64,000 bases of DNA from JAGWAJ01 sp026707615 (lineage in GTDB: Bacteria; Acidobacteriota; Vicinamibacteria; Vicinamibacterales; UBA8438): positions 310,001 to 374,000 of the forward strand of contig CBDBMW010000009.1 in the NCBI GenBank assembly GCA_965207595.1, in the 5' to 3' direction. Below, in pieces: positions 50,457 to 58,228 of the stretch (position 1 is the stretch's first letter; the number at the start of each line of letters is the position of its first letter). The translations under genes were made by a program, and so were the position numbers. The notes under the pieces are model-generated. The model was not told the DNA's origin, did not search any database, and saw only the letters and a list, made by a program, of their open reading frames with translations.

Positions 50457-51222
50457 CCACCCTGGCCCGGGTGGCTCCTACCCCGCAGGAGGCAGACGAG
50501 ACGTCCAGCGTCACCTGGGGTGCGACGCGCCTGACCTACGCCATTCGCCGCAGCTCCCGGCGGAAGAAGACGGTTGCGGTCACCGTCGACCCGGCCGGCC
50601 GCGTCCTGCTCGTGGCACCGGAGAGCTTCGCGACCAGCCGTCTCGACGCGGTGGTGCGCCGGAAAGCGCCGTGGATCGTGCGACGGCTCCGGGGCGCACA
50701 GACCCACGATCCGCATCCGCCGGAGCGCGAGTTCGTGAGCGGCGAGAGCGTCCTCTATCTCGGCCGTCACTACCGCCTGAAGGTCCATCCACAGGATTCG
50801 CCAGTGGCCAGCGGCACGAAGCTCCGGGGCGGTTGGCTCCACGTGTCGCGCCCGCCGGCCCGGAGCGGACGCACCAGGTCCGAGCGGCCCTCGTCTCCTG
50901 GTTCCGGCGCCACGCCGCCGAGCGCCTGCCCGAACGCGTCGCGGCGTGGCAGCCGCGGGCCGGCGTCCCAGCGCCCCGCCTAGTGATTGCGGATCAGCGG
51001 AAGCGCTGGGGCAGTTGCGACCGGAGCGGGACTATCCGGCTGAACTGGCGCATCATCCAGGCCCCGATGCGCCTCGTGGACTACGTGGTCGTCCGCGAAC
51101 TCGTGCACCTGCGACACCGCGGCCACGACCGCGACTACTGGCAGGCCCTCGGCCGCGTCATGCCGGACTACGAGCGGCGTCGGAAAGAGCTGCGGCAGCG
51201 CCGGGGCGGGCTGGCGTGGTAG
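50453..51222 (+). pseudogene. YgjP-like (DUF45) metal-dependent hydrolase, frameshifted, active-site His lost
   Basis: ATG 50453 overlaps the HsdR stop (ATGA), the usual hsdR-YgjP arrangement. Frame 1 gives 'LTYAIRRSSRRKKTVAVTVDPAGRVLLVAPES' and 'YLGRHYRLKV', then derails near 50860. The next frame resumes 'QVRAALVSWFRRHAAERLP', 'RLVIADQRKRWGSCDRSGTIRLNWRII' and the zinc site 'VVVRELVHLRHRGHDRDYW' to 51222. The family motif is H-E-L-x-H; here the first His is Arg (CGC for CAC at about 51096). Both the indel and the substitution argue that the gene is dead. Confidence 0.8.
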
Positions 51223-51234
51223 CCCGGATCGGCT

Positions 51235-51864
51235 CTATACGTCCTCGATCCAGGCAGGCGGCGGCCACGCAGTGATGTCGTGGCCCATGGCGCGAATCAG
51301 GCTCGCGAAGGAATCGGCGAGCTTGCGGAATGACCGGCACCCTCGGTAGGCGGCCGCCAGCGAGAACTCCGAGCTGAACGCCGGTTGGTCCACCGTCGGC
51401 AGGTAGATTGCGCCGGGCTGCATCCGCGCCCTCAGTTGCTCCTTGGCTCCCCGCGGACCCTCCGGGTCCGGATGAGGCTGCGCGTTCGTCGCGACTCCGT
51501 GGAAGCCGCGCAACGATTCGATGGAAGCCAGAAACCAGGCTTCGTACTCCCGGTGCGCGAGGACGACACGGCAGGGCGTGTCGTCGGCCGCCGCGATCGC
51601 CCACCGCTGCACGGTTGGCCCCAGCTCGGCTGGGCAGTCCGTGTTTCCGTCCAAGAGCACGAGCACCGCCCCGCACTCGGGTTGTTCGAGGGCGAGCCGG
51701 ACGGCCTGCCGTACTCCATCCTCCTGTACGAGCCGGTTGCGCGGACGTCGGATCGGTTGCCCGACTCCTACGGCCCATACCTGGGCTGCGTCGATGAAGC
51801 GGCGCAGCAGGACGGGCAGCGCCTCGACTTCCCCGTGGCCTTCTACGATCGGCTGGATCTTCAC
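51235..51864 (-). CDS. DUF4276 (TOPRIM-like) protein
   Basis: GTG 51864 overlaps the stop of the AAA ATPase by 4 bp (GTGA-type coupling). The 209-residue protein begins 'VKIQPIVEGHGEVEALPVLLRR', the TOPRIM-like acidic strand with Glu-Gly-x-x-E, then 'CGAVLVLLDGNTDCPAELG' (D-x-x-x-D region), 'VVLAHREYEAWFLASIESLRG' and 'SLAAAYRGCRSFRKLADSFASLI'. DUF4276 proteins are the nuclease-like partners of OLD/RecF-type ATPases. Together with its neighbour it forms a probable two-gene defence unit. Confidence 0.85.
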   Translation of the reverse strand: MKIQPIVEGHGEVEALPVLLRRFIDAAQVWAVGVGQPIRRPRNRLVQEDGVRQAVRLALEQPECGAVLVLLDGNTDCPAELGPTVQRWAIAAADDTPCRVVLAHREYEAWFLASIESLRGFHGVATNAQPHPDPEGPRGAKEQLRARMQPGAIYLPTVDQPAFSSEFSLAAAYRGCRSFRKLADSFASLIRAMGHDITAWPPPAWIEDV

Positions 51865-53036
51865 GCCGGATCGACCACCTCTTCGGCGGTCAGAGCGTTC
51901 GAGCGGAGAAGCTCGCCTGCCCCCATCAAGTGCTTCTCCAACGCCGCTCGCACAGACTGCGAGACACGGTCGATCCGGGTCGATCCGTGCCTCCAGCTCA
52001 GGACGCGCAGGTGTCGATCCTCGATCCACTTGGCGTCGAGAATGTCCGGGCTGTGCGTCGTCACGACGACCTGCATGGATTGGCTCGCAAGCTGCAGGAT
52101 GTCCAGGATCGACCCGAGCGCGCCCGGATGCATCGACGCCTCCGGTTCCTCGATGACGAGGACCGACGGGGCGGGACGCTGGAACACCGCCATGATCAGC
52201 CCGAGCACGCGCAGGGTGCCGTCGGACATGCTGAAGGCCTCGAACTTGACCGGCTCCGCCCCGCCCCGATCCTGGGTGAACTCCAGTGTCAGCTTGTTGC
52301 CGTGCCTCTTCGGTCGAACATCGACCGTGCCAGGCACGACGCTCTCCAGAAGTTGGCGGATCCGCACGCGATGCTCCGGTGACGAGCGCTGGATCTGGCG
52401 CAGCACGCTGGCGGCGTTCCCGCCGTCACACCGCAGCTCTGCACCGCCGTCCGGCTCCTGCATCGCTCCCACCGCGGCCGGCTCGATCCGGTACGTGCGC
52501 ATGCGCGACAGAAACCGGAACACTGATCGAAAGCGCCGGTAGCCGCCTATCAGCGGCAAGGCCAGTGCGTTTGGTTCGATAGCGGGCGCGATGGACTCGA
52601 TGCTCTTGTCCCAAACGGTGGCGCCCTTGCTGGTTCGGCGCTCGAACATGTGTTGCGATCCATCGACCGCCGTCACGTCGCACCATTCACGCGCAACCTC
52701 GAAGTCGAAGCCTCTACGAGGACGCAAGTCGATGTAATAGTTGGCGGCGCCCGTATCGCTGTCGGGGTTGCTCAACCGCACCGAGAGGGTCAGATTCGTT
52801 GGTCGGCCTCGCGCCGAGCTGCGATGCGAGACCGCGGAGAACCCGCCCCGCTGCGCGATAACGCCCTCCAGCGGCGAGACCATGGCCTCCGATAGAAACG
52901 CGAAGGCGTCGGCGAAGTTGCTCTTGCCCGAACCGTTTCGCCCGACGAAGAAGGTGGGGTTATCGAAGTCGACGTCCTGAGCCGAGGTGCTGCGGAAACC
53001 AAGCAGGTGCATCCGGCTGAGCGTGCCATTCACCAT
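51861..53036 (-). CDS. AAA_21/RecF-like ATPase partner of DUF4276
   Basis: 391 residues from ATG 53036. Walker A 'TFFVGRNGSGKSNFADAFAF' (about 28-47), ABC-like signature region 'FSMSDGTLRVLGLIMAV', Walker B 'SVLVIEEPEASMHPGAL' and H-loop 'VVVTTHSPDILD'. This is the compact SMC/RecF-type ATPase seen in OLD-, PARIS- and AbiL-like two-gene systems. It is first of two overlapping genes with DUF4276. By analogy the ATPase senses a phage cue and releases or activates the TOPRIM partner; that is inference. Confidence 0.88.
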   Translation of the reverse strand: MVNGTLSRMHLLGFRSTSAQDVDFDNPTFFVGRNGSGKSNFADAFAFLSEAMVSPLEGVIAQRGGFSAVSHRSSARGRPTNLTLSVRLSNPDSDTGAANYYIDLRPRRGFDFEVAREWCDVTAVDGSQHMFERRTSKGATVWDKSIESIAPAIEPNALALPLIGGYRRFRSVFRFLSRMRTYRIEPAAVGAMQEPDGGAELRCDGGNAASVLRQIQRSSPEHRVRIRQLLESVVPGTVDVRPKRHGNKLTLEFTQDRGGAEPVKFEAFSMSDGTLRVLGLIMAVFQRPAPSVLVIEEPEASMHPGALGSILDILQLASQSMQVVVTTHSPDILDAKWIEDRHLRVLSWRHGSTRIDRVSQSVRAALEKHLMGAGELLRSNALTAEEVVDPA

Positions 53037-53159
53037 GCGTCACCTCGGCCAACCGCGCGAGGCGGCGTCCGGCGATCTTCTCCGTACCACGCATCAGCGT
53101 ACAGCGCGGGGCGGAACGCCGCCAACGGCCAAGCGGGCCTGGGATGCGATACTGACGGC

Positions 53160-53930
53160 ATGCGCATCGCCACCTGGAACGTCAACGGCCTGCGGGCGCG
53201 CATGGACTTCATCATCCACTGGCTGAAGAGCCGCGCGCCGGACGTCGTGGGCCTGCAGGAACTGAAGCTGAGCGAGGAGGACTTCCCCCACGACGACTTC
53301 CGGGCACTCGGCTATCACGCCGTCGTCCACGCGGAGAAGAGCTGGAACGGGGTGGCGGTGCTCAGCCGGGCGCCGGCGGAGGCGGAGACGCGGGGGCTGC
53401 CCGGCCGCGAGGACCACGGGGCGCGGCTGCTCCGCGTGCGGGTGGCCGGCCTCCACTTCGCCACCGTGTACTGCCCCAACGGCAAGACGCTCGACCATCC
53501 GGACTTTCCTCGCAAGCTCGCCTGGTTCGACGCGTTGCGCGACTACCTCGACGGGGTGCGCGGGGACGCCGCGTCCGTCATCGGCGGCGACTTCAACATC
53601 GTCCCGGCGGCGCTGGACGCCTGGCAGGGGGAAGCCGCCGACGGCTCGATCTTCTGCACCGCGGAGGAGCGGGCCCGGTTCCGCTCGATCGTCGACCTGG
53701 GGCTCACCGACCTGTATCGCCACCTGTACCCGGACGAACGGAAATTCTCCTGGTGGGACTACCGCGGCGGCGCCTTCCACCGCGGCATGGGACTGCGCAT
53801 CGATCTGCTCCTGGGCACCCCAGCCGTGGTCTCCGGGGTGCGCAGGGTGGAGATCGACCGCGAGTACCGCAAGAAGAAGGAAGGGAACATAGCGTCCGAC
53901 CACGCCCCGGTGTTCGCGGACCTGGACTGA
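53160..53930 (+). CDS. xthA: Exodeoxyribonuclease III
   Basis: ATG 53160 (MRIATWNVNGLRARMDFIIHWL), 256 residues. All class II AP-endonuclease motifs are present: 'WNVNGLRAR', 'VVGLQELKL' (metal Glu), 'VYCPNGKTLDHP' (catalytic Tyr region), 'GGDFNIVP' (Asp/Asn), 'FSWWDYRGGAFHRGMGLRIDLLL' and C-terminal 'ASDHAPVFADL'. It repairs abasic sites and degrades 3' ends. Complete and probably chromosomal core. Confidence 0.93.
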   Translation: MRIATWNVNGLRARMDFIIHWLKSRAPDVVGLQELKLSEEDFPHDDFRALGYHAVVHAEKSWNGVAVLSRAPAEAETRGLPGREDHGARLLRVRVAGLHFATVYCPNGKTLDHPDFPRKLAWFDALRDYLDGVRGDAASVIGGDFNIVPAALDAWQGEAADGSIFCTAEERARFRSIVDLGLTDLYRHLYPDERKFSWWDYRGGAFHRGMGLRIDLLLGTPAVVSGVRRVEIDREYRKKKEGNIASDHAPVFADLD

Positions 53931-54017
53931 GGGGACCCACGGTAGCCGTTGGGCGCGTCCCCGATCCACCCGCCCGCCGCCACCACGCCCATCTCGTGCC
54001 CCTTCTCGGTTCGCGCG

Positions 54018-56711
54018 CTACTCGGCCCGCAGCGCGGTCAGCGGATCGACCCCGGCGGCCCGCCGGGCCGGCGGCAGACAGGCCGCAACCGCCGCGGCGG
54101 CCACCAGGAGCGGCGCCGCCACGAACGTCGCGGGATCCAGGGGCGCGATGCCGAACAGCAGCGCCGCGACGCCCCGCGCAAGCCACCAGGCGGCCGCCAT
54201 GCCGATCGCCAGTCCGGGAACGACGGGCGCGAGCCCCTGGCCGACGACGCTCAGCAGGATCCGGGACTGCTGCGCACCGAGCGTCAAGCGAACGCCGATC
54301 TCCTGCGTCCGCCGCGCCACGTCGAAGCTGAGGGCGCCGTGCACGCCGGCGACCGCGATGGCGATCGCGACGGCGGCGAAGAGGCTGAGCAGCGTCATCA
54401 CGAAGCGTCGTTCGGCCACCGAACGCGCCATGGTGTGGTCCAGCGGCTCGGTCCCGAAGAGCGCGACGCGCGGGTCCAGCCCGGCGGCGATGCGCTGGAC
54501 CGTGGGCGCCAGCACGGCCGGGTCGGTCGACGTCCGCGCGAGCAGCACGTAGACGCCGTTCAGCGACGGGGCCTGGGCGAGGGGAAGATAGACCCCCGGC
54601 GGCGGCGCCTCTTCCAACCCCCGGACCCGCTCGTCGGCGACGACGCCGATGATCGTCCGCCGCACACCCCAGAAGCCGAGCTCGTGCCCGAGAGGGTCCT
54701 CGCCGTCGAAGAAACGCTCGGCCGCGGCGGCGTTGATGACGGCGACCGGCGGCGCGCTCGTATCGTCCCGGTCGTCGAACCGCCGTCCGTCGCGAAGCGC
54801 GAGCTCCACCGTGGAGAAGTAGCCCGGGGTGACCCGGCGAACGGTGATCTCCGGCCAGTCGGCCGCCTCGGCCTCGCGACCGATCACGACGAACGAGTTG
54901 GTGGCCCCGGCGTCGAGCGGGTGGTTGCCGGCGATGGCGGCCGATGCCACGGACGGCACGGCCGCGACCCTCCGCAGCAGCTCGGCGTTGAACGCATGGG
55001 TCTCCGTGAACCGGGGAAAGCGGGCCAGGTCGGCGGGGTAGCGCGCCCGCGGCAACTGGTACTCCGACTTGAGGACGCCCCCGGCCTCGAAGCCGGTCTC
55101 GACGCCCAGGAGTTGCTGGAAGCTGCGAACGAGCAGGCCGGCGCCGATGACCAGCACCACGGCCAGCGAGACCTGCAACACGAGCAGCAGTCTCCGCGGC
55201 GCGCGCCGGCCGGCGCCGCCGCGCAGGACCCCCGCGGGACGGAGCCGGCCCCGGAGCCCGGCCAGCAGGTCGCCGCCCCGCGCCTGCGCCAGCGGCAGCA
55301 GCCCGAAGCCGACGCCCACCACCAACCCCAACCCCGCCGCGGCGCCTCCGACGCGGACGTCGAGTGCGACTCCGGCCAGCCGCGGAACGCCGGCCGGCGC
55401 CGCCGCGACCAGCAGCTTCACCGCCCCCGCCGCCAACGCGAGGCCGGCGGCGGTCGCGAGCAACGCCAGCAGCAGGTTCTCGGCCACGAACTGCCGCCCC
55501 AATCGCCCGACGCCGGCGCCCAGCGCCCGCCGCACGGCAACCTCGCGCACCCGCGCCGTCGCCCGCACCAGGACGAGATTGGCCACGTTGGCGCTCGCGA
55601 TCAGCAGCACGAGCACCACGGCGGCCGCCAGGACCGCGAGCGGTGCGCGCACCGGGCCGAACACCACGTCCGGGAGCGGCTCCACGAACACACCGCGCGC
55701 ATCGTTCTCGGGATAGGAGCGTTCCAGCTCCGCGGCGATCTCCGCCAGCTCCGCGCGGGCGGACGCAAGGGTCGCCCCCGGCGCGAGCCGGCCGACCACG
55801 AAGATGGAATGCGTTGACCGCGGCAGGGCATCCGGATCCGGTCGGAGCGGCACCCACACGTCGACGTCGGCTCGCGTGCCCTGGTCGGCGAAGGCACGAG
55901 CGTAGGCGGCCGCGGAGAGAATCTGAAGCACGCCCAGATCGGCGTGGTCCGGCACGACGCCCACTATCGTCGCGGGCGCTTCGTCGAGCAGCAGCGCCCG
56001 GCCGACCACCTCCGGGTCGCGGCCGAAGCGCTCGGACCACAGCGCCTCGCTGATCATGGCGACGCGGGGGCCACCGGAACGCGCCTCATCACTGGTGAAC
56101 GACCGCCCGAGGACCGGCTCGACGCCCAGCAGCGGCAACAGCCCCGCGGTGACCGCCAGCGCCGTACGCCGAACCGGCGCACCCCGCTCGGTCGCGGCGG
56201 TGACCTGCGTTCCCGTGAGCGCGCCGAACGCTTCCACCTGACGGCTGCGCTCCTCGAAGTCGAGGAAGTCGGGGACGGACGCAGGTTCACGGACGGTGCC
56301 GCTGTCGCGATCCGTCTCCCACACCATGACCAGGCGGTGCATCGCCTCGAACGGCACGGGTCGCAGCAACACGCCGTCGACGACGCTGAGCACGGCCGTG
56401 GCGGCGCCGATCCCGAGGGCCAGCACCAGGACGGCGACGAGGGTGAACGCCCGCTGCCTCACGAGAAGGCGCAGGGCGAACCGAAGGTCGTGCCGGATCT
56501 CCTCCAGCCGCAGCGTGCCCCGCACGTCGCGGCACAGCTCCTTGACCTGTTCCAGGTCGCCGAACTCGAGGCGCACGCGCCGGCGCGCCTCGCGGGCGGA
56601 CATCCCGGCGCGGACATGGTCCGCCACCTGTCGCTCGACGTGGTCGCGGAGCTCGGCATTCAGCTCGCGCTCCAACCGCTCGGGGTCCCGGCCGCGTCTC
56701 CACCAGCTCAT
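54018..56711 (-). CDS. ADOP-type ABC transporter permease (FtsX/MacB)
   Basis: ATG 56711; 897 residues, the length of acidobacterial duplicated orphan permeases. An N-terminal permease-prefix domain ('LERELNAELRDHVERQVADHVRAGMSAREARRRV') precedes a first helix, a MacB-like periplasmic domain ('VLLRPVPFEAMHRLVMVWETD', 'ALWSERFGRDPEVVGRALLLDEAPATIVGVVP'), three FtsX helices, then a second periplasmic domain and FtsX core ('RTQEIGVRLTLGAQQSRILLSVVGQGL'), ending 'DPLTALRAE'. Exports or senses an unknown substrate. A 31-bp inverted repeat lies 89 bp upstream. Family strongly points to Acidobacteriota. Confidence 0.9.
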   Translation of the reverse strand: MSWWRRGRDPERLERELNAELRDHVERQVADHVRAGMSAREARRRVRLEFGDLEQVKELCRDVRGTLRLEEIRHDLRFALRLLVRQRAFTLVAVLVLALGIGAATAVLSVVDGVLLRPVPFEAMHRLVMVWETDRDSGTVREPASVPDFLDFEERSRQVEAFGALTGTQVTAATERGAPVRRTALAVTAGLLPLLGVEPVLGRSFTSDEARSGGPRVAMISEALWSERFGRDPEVVGRALLLDEAPATIVGVVPDHADLGVLQILSAAAYARAFADQGTRADVDVWVPLRPDPDALPRSTHSIFVVGRLAPGATLASARAELAEIAAELERSYPENDARGVFVEPLPDVVFGPVRAPLAVLAAAVVLVLLIASANVANLVLVRATARVREVAVRRALGAGVGRLGRQFVAENLLLALLATAAGLALAAGAVKLLVAAAPAGVPRLAGVALDVRVGGAAAGLGLVVGVGFGLLPLAQARGGDLLAGLRGRLRPAGVLRGGAGRRAPRRLLLVLQVSLAVVLVIGAGLLVRSFQQLLGVETGFEAGGVLKSEYQLPRARYPADLARFPRFTETHAFNAELLRRVAAVPSVASAAIAGNHPLDAGATNSFVVIGREAEAADWPEITVRRVTPGYFSTVELALRDGRRFDDRDDTSAPPVAVINAAAAERFFDGEDPLGHELGFWGVRRTIIGVVADERVRGLEEAPPPGVYLPLAQAPSLNGVYVLLARTSTDPAVLAPTVQRIAAGLDPRVALFGTEPLDHTMARSVAERRFVMTLLSLFAAVAIAIAVAGVHGALSFDVARRTQEIGVRLTLGAQQSRILLSVVGQGLAPVVPGLAIGMAAAWWLARGVAALLFGIAPLDPATFVAAPLLVAAAAVAACLPPARRAAGVDPLTALRAE

Positions 56712-57055
56712 CGCACGCCCCCGCCTTCGGTCGCCAGGATCAGGCCGACGACCTCCACAAGACCGGTCCACCGCGCGGTCCGCTCACGAACACCTCATAC
56801 TTCTACACATACCAGATCGATATGTAGAAGCGCAAGGCACATGGCTCCCGACACACACGGCACGACGCGCGTGCGAAGGGCGGCCGCAGCGCCCCGCGCC
56901 CCCCGACGGCGCGGGTGTCGCCCCGGTGTCGCCGCGGCGCTCGATCGGCTATGGTTTGGCAGTACGAGACAAGGATGCCCCGTGCACGGCGCGAGGGACG
57001 AGTCCGGCGATCGGGAACGGGCGGCCACGACCGGGGACGCCGCCGGGAGGTGAAC
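56712..57055. other. Divergent promoter region, no gene
   Basis: 344 bp between divergent starts. Contains the inverted repeat at 56800-56830 in a short AT-rich window; the rest is ordinary GC-rich sequence. Confidence 0.5.
56800..56830. promoter_or_regulatory. Inverted repeat CTTCTACA-N15-TGTAGAAG, candidate operator
   Basis: Perfect 8-bp arms at 56800-56807 and 56823-56830, with two more matching inner pairs. It is AT-rich in the middle of GC-rich DNA and 89 bp from the ADOP permease start. PadR-type regulators often control such transporters and bind TGTA/TACA-rich palindromes, but no regulator gene is adjacent. Confidence 0.5.
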
Positions 57056-58030
57056 ATGCGATTTGGGGTGCTCACGTGCGTGGTGGCCGCGCTGGCCATC
57101 GGAGGGCTCGCGCCGGGACTGGCCGGCGCGCAGACGGCGGAGGACGTGCCGCGGCTGCCGTGGGGGGCACCCGACCTGCAGGGGGTGTGGGACTTCCGCA
57201 GCCTGACCCCGATACAGCGGCCGGAAGAGCTGGCCGACCGCGAGGTGTTCACGGCCGAGCAGGCGGCGGATTTCGCCGAGGAGACGATCCGGAACCGGAG
57301 CCGCGACGCCGACACGTCGGACCGCGTCGTGCCCTACAACGACTTCTGGTTCGACGAGGGCACCTCGGTGACGACGGATCGCACGTCGCTGATCGTCGAC
57401 CCGCCCGACGGGCGGATCCCGGCGCTGACCGAGGAGGCGCAGGCGCGCCAGGCGGCGCTCGCCGAGGCCCGGAGCGAGGTCTCGGCCCACGAGCCGACGC
57501 CGGGCGGGTTCGTCGAGGACCTCGGGCCGGGCGGCCTTCAGGTGCGCTGCATCCTCGGGTTCAACTCGGGGCCGCCGATGGCGCCGAGCGCGTACAACAA
57601 CAACGTCCAGGTCTTCCAGACCGAGGACACGGTGGTGCTCTTCGCCGAGATGAACCACAACGCCCGCGTCGTGCCCCTCGACGGGCGGGACCGCCTGGAC
57701 GACGGCATCCGGCTCTGGACGGGCGACGCGCGCGGGCGCTGGGAGGGCGACACCCTGGTCGTCGAGACGACGAACTTCCTGCGGGAGACCAACTTCCAGC
57801 GGGGCGCCACCACCCGCAACCTGACGCTGACCGAGCGGTTCACGCGCGTTGACGCAGACACGCTGCGCTACGACGTCACGATCGACGATCCGACCGTCTG
57901 GACACGGCCGTGGACGTACTCCGTGCCGATGCGGATGAACCCGCAGCCGATGTACGAGTACGCGTGCCACGAGGGCAACTACGGCCTGGAGAACATCCTG
58001 GCCGGCGCGGTGGCCCAGGGCTCGCAGTAG
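57056..58030 (+). CDS. Secreted hypothetical protein of the 'PDLQGVWDF' type
   Basis: ATG 57056 after 'gggagg'; 324 residues. Signal peptide to about LAGAQ, then 'DVPRLPWGAPDLQGVWDFRSLTPIQRPEELADREVFT', 'GGLQVRCILGFNSGPPMAPSAYNNNVQVFQTEDTVVLF', 'GRWEGDTLVVETTNF' and 'RFTRVDADTLRYDVTIDDPTVWTRPW'. Many paralogues of this exported, beta-rich protein occur in Acidobacteriota genomes; function is unknown. It converges with the TonB receptor gene across a strong hairpin. Confidence 0.8.
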   Translation: MRFGVLTCVVAALAIGGLAPGLAGAQTAEDVPRLPWGAPDLQGVWDFRSLTPIQRPEELADREVFTAEQAADFAEETIRNRSRDADTSDRVVPYNDFWFDEGTSVTTDRTSLIVDPPDGRIPALTEEAQARQAALAEARSEVSAHEPTPGGFVEDLGPGGLQVRCILGFNSGPPMAPSAYNNNVQVFQTEDTVVLFAEMNHNARVVPLDGRDRLDDGIRLWTGDARGRWEGDTLVVETTNFLRETNFQRGATTRNLTLTERFTRVDADTLRYDVTIDDPTVWTRPWTYSVPMRMNPQPMYEYACHEGNYGLENILAGAVAQGSQ

Positions 58031-58058
58031 CGCCGGACTTCGACGACAGCCCGTTTGC

Positions 58059-58105
58059 CCGGAGGCCGGCGGCGCTCCCGCGACGGAGCGGCCGCCGGCC
58101 TCCGG
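58059..58105. terminator. Long GC hairpin between convergent genes
   Basis: CCGGAGGCCGGCGGC (58059-58073) pairs perfectly with GCCGCCGGCCTCCGG (58091-58105); inside, GCTCC pairs with GGAGC. The 28-bp offset after the plus-strand stop suits a bidirectional terminator for the two convergent genes, though no U-run follows. Confidence 0.6.
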
Positions 58106-58128
58106 ACCACGCTCCGCCGGCCCGTGGC

Positions 58129-58226
58129 GTCTGCGCCGTAGCCCGCGCGACGCCGCAACCGCGCGCCCGCACCGGCTTCCAACGCGCGCGTCAGGGCGCG
58201 CCGGCCCGCCGTCCTACGGCGCAGAC
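58129..58226. repeat. Dispersed 13-mer, copies 4 and 5 as an inverted pair
   Basis: GTCTGCGCCGTAG at 58129-58141 and CTACGGCGCAGAC at 58214-58226 face each other 72 bp apart and could form a 13-bp stem. The second copy abuts the TAG stop of the TonB receptor gene. Confidence 0.75.
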
Positions 58227-58228
58227 TC

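Noticed and set aside
53949..55817. 622-codon plus-strand frame under the ADOP permease
   Set aside because: His/Arg/Asp-rich antisense shadow of a clear permease gene in GC-rich DNA.
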